A stretch of 64,000 nt of DNA, from NCBI GenBank assembly GCA_034509495.1, contig CM067521.1, positions 1,640,656 through 1,704,655 on the forward strand, read 5' to 3'. Of this stretch, positions 12,801 through 24,429 are shown in pieces (within the stretch, counting starts at the first letter, position 1; every line of letters starts with the position of its first letter). A model generated the notes under the pieces. That model was given only the letters and a program-made list of their open reading frames with translations. It had not been told where the DNA came from and did no database searches. The position numbers and the translations under genes were made by a program. The stretch is from Acestrorhynchus altus (taxonomy: Eukaryota > Chordata > Actinopteri > Characiformes > Acestrorhynchidae).

Positions 12801-15800
12801 CTGTTACTGATCTTTAATACCGGCTTCACCGGACTGTGTTTCTGATACGGTTCGGTAACTGCACTGTTACACTGATGATCTTTAATACCGACTACGGACT
12901 GTGTTTCTGATACGGTTCAGTAACTACACTGCTGCCGATCTTTAATGCAGCTACGGACTGTGTGTTTTCTGATCACGGTTTTCAATGCTACACTGCTGCT
13001 GATCTTTATGCGGCTACGGACTGTGTTTCTGATTTTTCAGTAACTACACTGCTTGCGATCTTTAATACGGCACGGACTGTGTTTCTGATACAGTTTCAGT
13101 AACTACACTGCTGCTGATCTTTAATACCGGCCTGCGGACTGTGTTTCTGATGATACAGTTCCGGTAACTACACTGCTGCTGATCTTTAATGCCGGTTGCG
13201 GACTGTGTTTTCTGATGCAGTTTCGTGTACACTGCTGCTGATCTTTAATACGACTGCGGACTGTGTTTCAACTCCCGGTTTCAGTAACTACACTGCTGCC
13301 CGATCTTTATGCCGGCTACCCGGACTGTGTTTCGATACGGTTTCGGTAACTACACTGCTGCTGATCTTTAATGCGACTGCGGACTGTGTTTCGATACAGT
13401 TTCGGTAACTACACTGCTGCTGATCTTTAATACGGCTACCGGACTGTGTTTCTGATACAGTTTCAGTAACTTCTTGCTGCTGATCTTTAATACCCGGCCT
13501 ACGGTTATGTTTCTAATACAGTTTCAGTAACTACACTGCTGCTGATCTTTAATACCCGGCTACGGACTGTGTTTCACAATACAGTTTCAGCTAACCCTAC
13601 TGCTGATCTTTAATACCGGCTACGGACTGTGTTCCCCAATAATACAGTTTCAGTAACTTCCTGCTGCTGATCTTTAATACGGCTGCGGACTGTGTTTGTG
13701 TTGATTTCAGTAACTACACTGCTGCTGATCTTTAATACCGGCTACTGGACTGTGTTTCTGATACAGTTTCAGTAACTACACTGCTGATCTTTAATACACC
13801 TGGCTACGGACTGTGTTTCTGATGCAATTTCAGTAACTACTGCTGCTGATCTTTAATACCGGCTACGGACTGTGTTTCTGATACAGTTCAGTAACTACCT
13901 GCTGATCTTTAATACCTTCTGGGACTGTGTTTCGATACAGTTTTCGGTAACTACACTGTTACTGATCTTTAATACCGACTGCGGACTGAGTTTCTGATAC
14001 AGTTTCAGTAACTACACTGTTACTGATCTTTAATACGTACCGGACTGTGTTTCTGATGCAGTTTCAGTAACTACCTGCTGCGTCTTTTAATACCGGCTAC
14101 GGACTGTGTTTCTGATACAGTTTCAGTAACTACACTGCTGATCTTTTAATACCGGCTACGGACTGTGTTTTCTGATACGGTTCAGTACTTCACTGCTGAT
14201 CTTTAATGCATGCGGACTGTGTTTCTGATACGGTTTCAGTAACTACACTGTTATTACTGATCTTTAATACCGACTACCCGGACTGTGTTTCGATACAGTT
14301 TCAGTAACTACACTGTTACTGATCTTTAATACCGGCTACGGACTGTGTTTCTGATACAGTTTCGAAATACACTGCTGCCGATCTTAATACCGGCTACGGA
14401 CTGTATTTCTGTCTGGTTTCAGTAACTACACTGCTGCTGATCTTTAATACGAGCTACGGACTGTGTTTTTCTGATACAGTTTCAGTAACACACTGCTGAT
14501 CTTTAATACCGGCTGCGGACTGTGTTTCTGATACGGTTTCAGCCTTCTGCTGATGCTAATACGGCTACGGACTGTGTTTCTCATAGTTTCAGTAACTACA
14601 CTGCTGTTTCTCTTTGATACCAACTACACAAGTGTTTCTCATAGTTTCAGTAGCTACACTGCTGCTGATCTTTAATACCAACTACACAACTGTTTCTCAT
14701 AGTTTCAGTAACTACACTGTTGCTGATCTTTAATACCGGCTACCGGACTGTGTTTCCAATACAGTTTCAGTAACTACACTGCTGCTGATCTTTAATACCG
14801 GCTACCGGACTGTGTTTGTGATACAGTTTCAGTAACTACACTGCTGCTGATCTTTAATGCCGGCTACTGGACTGTGTTTCTGATACAGTTTCAGTAACTA
14901 CACTGCTGATCTTTAATACTGGCTGCGGACTGTGTTTCTGATACAGTTTCGGTAACCTGCTGCTGATCTTTATGCAGCTACGGACTGTGTTTCTACAGTT
15001 TCAGTAACTACACTGCTGATCTTTATACCAGCACCGGACTGTGTTTCGATACAGTTTCAGTAACTACACTGTTACTGATCTTTAATACCGTACCGGACTG
15101 AGTTTTCAATGCAGTTTCTGATAACTGCACTGTTACTGATCTTTAATACCGGCGGACTGTGTTTTGACGGTTCGGTAACTTCACCTGCCGATCTTATGCC
15201 GGCTACGGACTGTGTTTCTGATACAGTTTCAGTAACTACACTGCTGATCTTTAATACGACTACCGGACTGTTTTTCTGATACAGTTTCAGTAACTACACT
15301 GCTGATCTTTAATACGGCTACCGGACTGTGTTTCTGATACAGTTTCAGTAACTACACTGTTACTGATCTTTAATACAAACTACCGGACTGTGTTTCTGAT
15401 ACAGTTTTAAAGTAACTACACTGTTACTGATCTTTAATACCGGCTACGGACTGCCGTGTTTTCTGATACAGTTTCGGTAACTACACTGCTGCCGATCTTT
15501 AATACCGGCTACCGGACTGTGTTTCTAATCTGATTTCGTAACTACTACTGCTGATCTTTAATACGGCTACCGGACTGTGTTTCTGATACAGTTTTCAGCG
15601 CTTCTACTGATCTTTAATACGGCTACGACTGTGTTTCTGATACAGTTTCGTAACTTCACTGCTGATCTTTAATACGGCTACGGACTGTGTTTCTGATACA
15701 GTTTCAGTAACTACACTGTTACTGATCTTTAATACCGACTACGGACTATGTTTCTCGCCAGATTTCATTAACTACACTGCTGATCTTTAATACCGGCTGC

Positions 15801-17905
15801 GGACTGTGTTTCTGATACAGTTTCGTAACTACACTGTTACTGATCTTTAATACGGCTACCGGACTGTGTTTCTGTCTGGGTTCAGTAACTACACTGCTGC
15901 TGATACTATGCGGCTACCCGGACTGTGTTTCTGATGCAGTTTCAGTAACTACACTGCTGATCTTTTAATACCGGCTGCGGACTGTGTTTCTGATACGGTT
16001 TCGTAACTACACTGCTGATCTTTAATGCATTTCTGCGGACTGTGTTTCTGATACAGTATCAGTAACTACACTGCTGCTAATCTTTAATACCGGCTACCGG
16101 ACTGTGTTTCTGATACAGTTTCAGTAACTACACTGCTGATCATATGCGGCTGCGGACTGTGTTTCTGATACAGTTTCGGTAACTACTGCTGATCTTTAAT
16201 ACGGCTACGGACTGTGTTTCTGATACAGATTTTTCGAAGTAACTACACTGTTACTGATCTTTATCACCGGCTACCCGGACTGTGTTTCTCTTAGTTTCAG
16301 TAACTACACTGCTGATCGCTATGCGGCTACCGGTTTATTGTTTCTGATACAGTTTCGAAGTAACTACACTGTTACTGATCTTTAATACCGGCTACCCGGA
16401 CTGTGTTTCAATGCTGGTTTCGAGTAACTACACTGTTACTGATCTTTAATACGGCTGCGGACTGTGTTTCCTGATACGGTTTCGGTAACTACACTGTTAC
16501 TGATCTTTAATACGACCTGCGGACTGTGTTTCTGATACAGTTTCATTAACTACACTGTTACTGATCTTTAATACCGGCTACCGGACTGTGTTCTCCATAG
16601 TTTCAGTAACTACACTGCTGATCTTTAATACGGCTACGGACTGTGTTTCTGATACCGGATTTCAGTAACTACACTGTTACTGATGATCTTTAATGCAAAC
16701 TACGGACTGTAATTTCTGATACAGTTTCGTGCTTCTACTGTTACTGATCTTTAATACCGGCTTCCGGACTGTGTTTCTGATACAGTTTCAGTAACTACAC
16801 TGTTACTGATCTTTAATACCGGCTACCGGACTGTGTTTCTCATAGTTTCAGTATACACCTGCTGATCTTTAATACCGGCTGCGGACTGTGTTTCTGATAC
16901 GGTTCAGTAACTACACTGCTGATCTTTGTCTACCGGCTACGGACTGTGTTTCTGATACAGTTTCAGTAACTACACTACTGATCTTTATCTGGCTTCGGAC
17001 TGTTTTTCTGATACAGTATCAATGCTTCACTTCTGATCTTTAATACCGGCTACTGTGTTTCTGTTACAGTTTCAGTAACTACACTGCTGATCTTTAATAC
17101 CCGTACAGACTGTGTTTCTGATGCAATGTCAGTAACTTCACTGTTACTGATCTTAAATAAAGCTACGGACTGTGTTTCTCGATACGGTTTCAGTAACTGC
17201 ACTTCTGATCTTTAATACCGGCTACGGACTGTGTTTCTGATACAGTTCCAGTAACTACACTGCTGCTGATCTTTAATACCGGCTAGCGGACTGTGTTTCT
17301 GATACAGTATCAGTAACTACACTGCTGCTGATCTTTAATACCGACTACTGGGACTGTGTTTCTGATACAGTTTCAAGTAACTACACTGCTGCTGATCTTT
17401 AATACCGGCTACGAACTGTTTGATACAGTTTCGGTAACTACACTGCTGCTGATCTTTAATACGGCTACCGGACTGTGTTTCTGATACGTTTTTGATAACT
17501 TACACTGTTGCTGATCTTTAATACCGGCCTGCGGACTGTGTTTCTGATACGGTTCAGTAACTACACTGCTGATCTTTAACACCCGTACGGACTGTGTTTC
17601 TGATACAGTTTCAGTAACTACACTGCTGATCTTTAATACCGGCTACGGACTGTGTTTCTGATACAGTTTCAGTAACTACACTGCTGCTGATCTTTAATAC
17701 CGACTGCGGACTGTGTTTCTGATGCAGTTTCGGTAACTACACCTTTGATCTTTATTGTACCAGCTAGCGGACTGTGTTTGTGATACAGTTTCAGTAACTA
17801 CCTGATCTTTAATACCGGCTACCGGACTGTGTTTCTGATACAGTTTCAGTAACTACACTGCTGCTGATCTTTAATACCGGCTACCGGACTGTGTCTCTGA
17901 TGCTG
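3850..17905 (+). repeat. 14-kb satellite array, unit about 60 bp
   Basis: About 235 tandem copies of one unit. The commonest form runs ctgatctttaataccggc, taccggactgtgtttctg, atacagtttcagtaac, tacactgctg. Units vary from about 55 to 65 bp. A large part of the length change comes from one, two or three copies of CTG just before gatctt, and from dropped or gained bases elsewhere. All copies point the same way. Frequent alternative forms are atgcgg for ataccgg, acttc or actacc for actacac, and cggtt for cagttt. Small open frames inside the array (for example 8796-8999 and 13196-13408) are by-products of the repetition and are not genes. The array begins abruptly after 3849 and its last unit decays at 17890-17925. 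No centromere assignment can be made from sequence. Confidence 0.97.
14568..14706 (+). repeat. Diverged monomer cluster inside the satellite
   Basis: Neighbouring monomers share tttctcatagtttcag in place of tttctgatacagtttcag, and two of them share accaactacacaa in place of ggctaccggact. The ctcatag form returns as a single monomer near 16838, with ctccatag near 16590 and ctcttag near 16280. Shared changes in adjacent units point to a local variant family that has been duplicated, in contrast to the random-looking noise elsewhere. Confidence 0.7.
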
Positions 17906-18636
17906 TTTCTAATACCTTGTTCAGAAATTTCACTCTTTTAAGGGGTCACATGCACGTATTTGCCCACCCACACATTTTGTGAATTGTATTGAATGTCCAG
18001 CCCAGGTTTTTGTCTACACCAGGATCTCACTCTGGAGATTTGTCCAGTATGAGGAAAAGGCCAGTGTGTGGAAGCTGTGCTGACTGTGCTGCAGTAGTTT
18101 TTAGAAAGAGATGAGATTTCGGTGAAGTCAGAGTTTAGAGTGTAGCAATCAGTTTCTCAAAATGAAATCTCTGTACAGTGTGTGTAGATAGGCAGATAGA
18201 TGCAAATCTCTCTCCATCTCTCTTATCTCTGCTTTAAAGCCCCCTTCAGTCAGGCTTTGATGTGAAACGTGATAAATGAGAGTTGGCAGTTTAAGCCAGA
18301 TATTTCCATCCACTGTTTTCATCTTCTGCAGTTTGGTATTTGATGAGAATTTTGAGGGACACGTTGAACCTTGTAAGGACAGCAAAGGCTGGTATGATAA
18401 TTACGATACTGACTTATCAGACAATAAGGAGATGTGACCTTGATCGTTTTTGCTGATTGTGATGTTGCCCATTGTGTTTAATTGTGTATTTGAGTCAATG
18501 TGAGCTCGAGAGTGTGAGCAGACAGTGGCATCTATCATGTAGGAAACTAACGCAGTGGGTTCCTCCATGCACACAGAGCAGAGTAATCCTCCACCCTATA
18601 GCTTGGCAAATCAGTGGATTATGGATGTAAATTATA
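17906..18636. other. Single-copy spacer between satellites
   Basis: No gene is seen. The segment 18015-18120 resembles 21407-21530 (shared ctgactgtgctgc and gaaagagatgagatttc blocks with alignable sequence between), so it belongs to a dispersed repeat or an old duplication. The rest shows no repeat or coding signal. Confidence 0.45.
18015..18120 (+). repeat. Dispersed repeat, copy 1 (partner at 21.4 kb)
   Basis: Blocks aaaggccagtgtgtggaagc, tgctgactgtgctgc and agaaagagatgagatttc occur in the same order as in 21407-21530, with small gaps and substitutions. Class unknown. Confidence 0.55.
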
Positions 18637-19625
18637 TACGGGCTGAGCGATATATCATTATTTATATCTATATCAGATATATACAGAGCAGGATACGGGC
18701 TGAGCGATATATCATTATTTATATCTATATCAGATATAAACAGAGCAGGATACGGGCTGAGCGATATATCATTATTTATATCTATATCGGGATATAAACA
18801 GAGCGGGATACGGGCAGAGCGATATATCAATATTTATATCTATATCAGATATAAACAGAGCGGGATACGGGCTGAGCGATATATCGATATTTATATCTAT
18901 ATCGGGATATAAACGGAGCGGGATACGGGCTGAGCGATATATCATTATTTATATTTATATCGGGATATAAACAGAGCGGGATACGGGCAGAGCGATATAT
19001 CGTTATTTATATCTATATCGGGATATAAACAGAGCGGGATACGAGCTGAGCGATATATCGATATTTATATCTATATGGGGATATAAACAGAGCGGGATAT
19101 GGGCCGAGCGATATATCATCATTTATATCTATATCGCGATATAAACAGAGCGGGATACGGGCCGAGCGATATATCATTATTTATATCTATATCGGGATAT
19201 AAACAGAGCGGGATACGGGCAGAGCGATATATCGTTATTTATATCTATATCGGGATATAAACAGAGCGGGATACGAGCTGAGCGATATATCGATATTTAT
19301 ATCTATATCGGGATATAAACAGAACGGTATACGGGCTGAGCGATATATCGATATTTATATCGGGATCTAAACAGAGCAGGATACAGACTGAGCGATATAT
19401 CGATATTCATATCTATATCGGAATATAAACAGAGCAGTATACAGGCTGAGCGATATATCGTTATTTATATCTATATCGGGATATAAACAGAGCGGGATAC
19501 GGGCTGAGCGATATATCGTTGTTTATATCTATATCGGAATATAAACAGAGCGGTATACGGGCTGAGCGATATATCGTTGTTTATATCTATATCGGGATAT
19601 AAACAGAGCGGGATACGGGTTGAGC
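18637..19625 (+). repeat. 58-bp satellite, array B
   Basis: About 17 head-to-tail copies of the same unit as array A, in the opposite orientation. The recurring block is gggctgagcgatatatc followed by attatttatatctatatc and gggatataaacagagc. Unit variants (gggcagagc, gagctgagc, atcgtt, atcatt) recur in order, giving a higher-order period of about 232 bp (four units) between 18985 and 19217. Where units are 57 bp they translate as a 19-residue repeat, but this is a by-product and not a protein. Confidence 0.95.
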
Positions 19626-20639
19626 AATTATGTTTATATTGAGTTTTAAAAATTTTCAATAACATTCTTTTTCGATTTTGCAGTAAACTTTTGCTGTGCT
19701 CCACCCCCTGCCCTCAGCTCCTCCCCTTCTCCACCACATACTGTGGAGGGGTTATGGGTTGTGTTTCAGGTCAAATATATCGGATATGTGTTTTGTTTTT
19801 GTCCATATCGTCTGGACATCGATGGCGCTGTAATGAAGGAGGTTAAGCTGTAAATGCTTTAGCTGAGCAGGTGGATGTGTTGAAGATCTGGGGACTCGTT
19901 GCTCCAGCAGATACGTGCACTGCTGTGCTTTTCAAGGTGGAATGAAGTCCTTGGTTGTTTATTTTTGAAACGCCGTTTCGTTCTTCTGTTTTTAATGGTC
20001 AGGGTTATGCAAATGGAACGCTTTCGTACACCACAGCGAAAGCGCTCTCCCCATCTTCACCATTCAGGTTCTGAAGCAGAAGAGAAGGGGAATGGTGGGA
20101 TTGTCACGATCATACAAATGTGCAGTTTAATAGGCCAGGTTGGTTCTTCGTACCGCAGGCCTGGTTCGGTTCCTCTGAGCTGAAGAATGGATGTTTTGTT
20201 CAGGGCAGTTAAAAGTTCGGGGTGCTGCTTTTTAGGAGCGTTAGATCATAACGAATGGACGTGGCGCGGCGCCGCCTGGCTTTCCCGTGCAGAGTTCGGG
20301 GGCTTGATGAAAAGGCGTAGCTCATAGCTGACACCTTTCAGAAAAACGGGAAGGAGGCATATTTCTGCCGTCACATAAAATCTGGGCGACGTTCTCGATA
20401 TGTTAAGCCGTCAGATCGGTCCCGTTTTTATACCTGGAGGCTCAGCTGGGCCGGAGTGATGTATGTTGGCTGCCGTGATTAAGGTTTTGTTTGCCCGGGT
20501 GAAGAATTACAGCTCAGGAATTCTTCAGGCTGTAACCAACGAGACGACAACCGTCCACAGCATCGATTATTTTCCTTCATTTATCCTTAAAAAAGTGACC
20601 TGAAATGCAGTCTTTGATGCTCTTTAATGACAGAACAGA
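19626..20639. other. Single-copy stretch, CpG-richer around 20.2-20.6 kb
   Basis: No gene or tandem repeat was recognised. The part from about 20220 to 20590 is richer in CpG than its surroundings, and I recognised no repeat motif in it. This leaves room for a conserved non-coding element, but nothing in the sequence proves that. Confidence 0.3.
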
Positions 20640-21040
20640 ACATGGTCCTCTTCTTTTCACAGTGTAAACACGTTCCATAACATTAAATATATACTGCAAA
20701 ATGATGCGTCGACTTGAGGCTCTACATACAAGGACAAAAGAAAAGGATACGATGGTATATACAGTGAATACACACTGTTAGGTATCGCACAGTCGAAGTG
20801 GGGACGGGAAAGCGAGAGTGATGGTAGTCACAGTCTACAGGTATTGCACAGTAATGGGATTAACAGTGCTGTCAATAATATTGAGCCTCGCACAGTAGGT
20901 GGACACGAGGTCCAGGGGGTCGGGAGGTCAGGCTGTAAATCGGTGCGTGTGTGATTGGTGTTTGTGGTTAATACGATTGTGGGACACTGCGAGAAATGCA
21001 GTATGCAATATTTGTTTGCACTGTATATAAAAAAAAGAAT
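20640..21040. repeat. Possible LINE 3'-UTR-like dispersed repeat
   Basis: The string gcacag recurs (tatcgcacag, tattgcacagtaatg, ctcgcacagtagg), with atatacagtgaatacacac and gcaatatttgtttgcac nearby. Fish LINE 3' untranslated regions often carry repeated ATTGCAC-like words, which is why I suggest this. No reverse transcriptase frame is attached. Confidence 0.3.
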
Positions 21041-21265
21041 CGTTTCAGGTTAAACGTTGGAGGACGAGATGGGATTGGACTACACTGATGCTGGAAGCAT
21101 GTTGGTTTGCGACTAATTAGGCGTCCTCGACTTTACATTGTTGATTTTTCAGTGGTTCTCTAGGCATGATGTAGTAAAACGGTTATCCTACCAAAAGCGA
21201 TTAATGACATTTTATAAATGTGATAAAAAACGGCTATTTCTTGCTGGACATTTCTGTTTGGAGGA

Positions 21266-21344
21266 CCGTTCTCAGTCCACACTGAGGGGTTTAAGCACTC
21301 CAGCAGCACTGCTGCACCTGATCCACTCGTACCAGCACAACACC
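21266..21344 (-). repeat. Foldback repeat fragment
   Basis: Contains ctcagtccacactgagggg, ttaagcactccagcagcact and gatccactcgtaccagcac. These words recur in the same order, in one orientation or the other, in more than a dozen fragments across the window. This copy is a short internal piece. Confidence 0.75.
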
Positions 21345-21406
21345 CCACACCCACCACCCATGTAGTTCTTGCAGTACTCAACTCTACTGTCCATTTGAAC
21401 GTCCAA

Positions 21407-21530
21407 AGCCAATCCGGACCTCACCGTGGGAGACGTCCACGTCCAGCAACAGGAAAGGCTGGCGCGTGGAAGCCCTGCTGACTGTGCTGCTGCTTTTAGC
21501 TCTCGGGGTTTTTGAAAGAGATGAGATTTC
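21407..21530 (+). repeat. Dispersed repeat, copy 2 (partner at 18.0 kb)
   Basis: Aligns with 18015-18120 through ctgctgactgtgctgc and gaaagagatgagatttc, with extra bases in the middle. It leads directly into the following (CT)n tract. Confidence 0.55.

Positions 21531-21580
<50 letters not shown>
21531..21580. repeat. (CT)n microsatellite
   Basis: About 50 bp of nearly pure CT dinucleotide, followed by a short C run. Confidence 0.95.
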
Positions 21581-21583
<3 letters not shown>

Positions 21584-21701
21584 CCTTCTGAGTGTGTTGG
21601 TGTTAAATGTTTGCTGACATGGCATTCTGCTCTACTCAACCAGCACCAAGGTTAAGTGGTGAAGGCCGCTTTCTGTGTGCATGAGTGTGTTCTGGCGTGG
21701 G

Positions 21702-21703
<2 letters not shown>

Positions 21704-21753
<50 letters not shown>
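21704..21753. repeat. (GT)n microsatellite
   Basis: About 25 uninterrupted GT units, followed by a G-rich run. Confidence 0.97.
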
Positions 21754-21754
<1 letters not shown>

Positions 21755-21932
21755 GGAGGGGGGGGTCCTCTTTGGAAAAGCATTATAAAGATATTTGCTA
21801 TGCAGTCCAGCAGCAGTGTGCAGAGTTGCTGATCTCACTGAAACAGAAGCTGAGAGTCTCTCGGTATAAAGTATGTTCAAGCCTCATTTAGCCTTAATGT
21901 CTTCTGTGCAAATTCTGTGTCACATTTAGTCC

Positions 21933-21935
<3 letters not shown>

Positions 21936-21979
<44 letters not shown>
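21936..21979. repeat. (GT)n microsatellite
   Basis: About 22 GT units, the second such tract within 250 bp. Confidence 0.97.
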
Positions 21980-21980
<1 letters not shown>

Positions 21981-23223
21981 TGTGTTTGGAATGGTGCTGA
22001 TCAGTCCTACCCAGTGAGGTCACCGGGGGGCCAAAATCAGCCCCACACCACAGCCAGTGTTCTCAGTGCTGCAGCTACTGCTGATGAAGCACACGGGTGA
22101 AGCGGGGATTCACCGCCGAAGCTTCAACATAATGGAGCGGAAACAGCGTAACAGCTCTTTCACACCTTCATTCAAACCAGACTCCCACATCTGTAGATCT
22201 TAATCCTCTTCATCTTAATCCTGTTTGTCTTGTTTCTCAGATTTCGGCCCCCTCTGCCCCTCGTGGATCACGAACCAAATTTTGAACCATTTCCATGTTT
22301 TCCACCAACAGTTATAGGTTCTGGAACCTGAAAAGTTTGTTTGCAGCAGGACCCAAAGATTAGGTTTTCAGCTCAAACGACGGTGGGCGTGGCATCTCGT
22401 ACAGTCTCGTCGTCTTATCACCTAAAGTCGATCAGTGTTTGCTTTTTGGAAAACAACAAACATCTGCAGCAGAACAAGCGCTCGCAGGTAGTCTGTAGCC
22501 GCTACCATCGTCTCACTGCCGTTTACTGACGCTGTGCAGCCCCTCTGCTGATGACGTGTTCTGTGACGTGTCCTCGGTTCCACTAAAACCGGTGTAAATG
22601 CAGGATGGTTCACTGAAACCAGTTCAAGAACCAGAGCTCTTTTGGAGGAAAAGCGCTGTTACGCTTGTGTTTGGAAGGGTTTAATTTGACCTCAATCGGT
22701 CACTAGTCCCAGTGTAATTTGGTCAGTACCCTTAAAAGCGCCTCCTTTGGTGCAAACCCTCCTCAACCCTGGCTGGTATTACTGATCAGCTGATGCGTCA
22801 GTGTTGTGATTGATGGATTGGGTTGTCTTCTCAAGTTTGTGTGCGTTTTCATGTCCGTTTTCTCATTTTCTCACTCTCTCCTTTTAGATTTATCTGCCCT
22901 GCTGACCGGTGTGTTGTCCAGTCTCAGTAACAGGCAGTAAATTACCATTGTTTCAGAGCGGCCTTATTACACAGCCGGGCTGCAGCGTCATTAATTATTG
23001 AGCCCCATTGAACTTACCAGCGCTCTCTATAAATAAACTTCCCCCTGAGGCTGTGCCGATCATGGACAGGAGAACCACTGACAGAACCGGTACTTCACAG
23101 ACCGGCTGATCCAGTCTCTCCCAGTGGGAGAGTCTGGAAAGTGTGGAATTTATTAAACAGTCTCGTATGTTGTATCGCAGAGCACTTGCTTCTGTTAGCA
23201 CTGCAGCTGTATGGACTATAGCC
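21980..23223. other. Non-coding stretch, partly repeat-like
   Basis: No gene seen. The part 22250-22680 has gaacc and ggttc words at both ends (ttgaaccatttcc on the left, ggttcactgaaaccagttc on the right) and may be an old short DNA transposon. The part 22920-23040 is AT-rich with ccattgtttc and attaattattgag words and looks single-copy. Confidence 0.3.
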
Positions 23224-23560
23224 ACCTTCCACCCTGATCTTCAATGATCAGGACCCCACAGGACCACCACAGAGCAGATATGATGTGGGTGGTGGGTCAT
23301 TCTCAGCACTGCAGTCACACTGACACGGTGGTGGTGTGTGAGTGTGTGTTGCTGGTACGAGTGGATCAGAAGCAGCAGTGCTGCTGGAGTGTTTAAACAC
23401 TGTGTCCACTCACTGTCCACTCTATCAGACTCACAGTTTGTGTGAGTGTCCTGTGGTCATCCTCTAGTCCTTCATCAGTGCCCGCAGGCCACTGTTGGCT
23501 GGATGTTTCTGGTTGGTGAACTGTTTCTGCAGCAGTGACACCGAGGGGTTGAAACACTCG
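23224..23560 (+). repeat. Foldback repeat, long copy
   Basis: Begins with ccctgatcttcaatgatc, then ggaccccacaggaccaccac, ggtggtgggtcattctcag, gtacgagtggatcag and gcagtgctgctggagtg. Its last part (gtgacaccgaggggttg) belongs to the middle of the element. This is the left arm plus part of the centre. No coding frame. Confidence 0.85.
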
Positions 23561-23773
23561 ATTTTGAATATCGATTTTGGCTCCAGTCCCATCCTGGTAC
23601 ATCTGGTATCTACTTGTGGGCGGGGCATGTGTAAGCGACTTCGCTGTGAAAATGTCTTGCAGCAGTGGATCCAAGCACTGATGTCATGCTTTTGCTTTTC
23701 CTGCGGGAATCTTTCCGTCTGAGCAGCTATAAAGGTAAAGCATGCCTACAGCAGCTTCACAGGCACTGGCCAA

Positions 23774-23775
<2 letters not shown>

Positions 23776-23806
<31 letters not shown>
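23776..23806. repeat. (GT)n microsatellite
   Basis: About 15 GT units. Confidence 0.95.
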
Positions 23807-23807
<1 letters not shown>

Positions 23808-24054
23808 CCTGTCCGTCACAGAACAGCCCCCTGACAGCTGATGTTCAGCAGAGCGGAGCTGCAAGGCCGTGTGATCAGAACCAAAGCCCTGCATGTTTAA
23901 CCAGCAGCTTGATCACAAAGCTGCTGCTTCATCCACTGCTGATGCTCATATCTCACTGATGTCCTGTGATGAAGGAACGAGCAGAGCTCTGCTCGGACCT
24001 CGCAGAAGTTATTATTGGCGTTATGTCCCACACGTGACACCTATCAGCCTAAAG

Positions 24055-24420
24055 TTCCTCTGATCACACAGGAGCTCTTTGTGGTTCTATAATTCCAGAC
24101 TGTAGTTCATCTGTTTCTCTGCAGACTTTATTCTCCTCCTTCCACCCTGATCTTCAATGATCAGGACCCCACAGGACCACCACAGAGCAGCTGTTCCGAT
24201 CAGACACAGCAGTGCTGCTGGAGTGCTTAAACCCCTCAGTGTCACTGCTGGACCAAGAACAGTCCACCAACCAGAAAGAACCAGCTGACAGCGTCCTGTG
24301 GGCTTCTGTCTCTGACTTTACATCTACAAGGTGGAGACACTCGGTAGGAGTGTCTAACAGAGTGGACAGTGAGTGGACACAGGGTTTAAACACTCCCCTC
24401 AGACCAGCACAACACACACT
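24055..24420. repeat. Foldback repeat, both arms with centre
   Basis: Starts at the outer part of one arm (aggagctctttgtggttc, ccagactgtagttcatctg), passes through ccctgatcttcaatgatc and gcagtgctgctggag, and then shows the inverted words ctttacatctacaaggtgg and agaccagcacaacacacac from the opposite arm. The block between the left outer arm and the centre is deleted. Confidence 0.85.
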
Positions 24421-24429
24421 ATGTTTTTA

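Noticed and set aside
3850..17905. CRISPR-like array
   Set aside because: Units are contiguous with no unique spacers between constant repeats, and the context is vertebrate.
18555..19704. Repeat-peptide frames (IRAERYIIIYIYI and similar) in array B
   Set aside because: They arise because some 58-bp units have lost a base and become 57 bp. The frame breaks where units are 58 bp.
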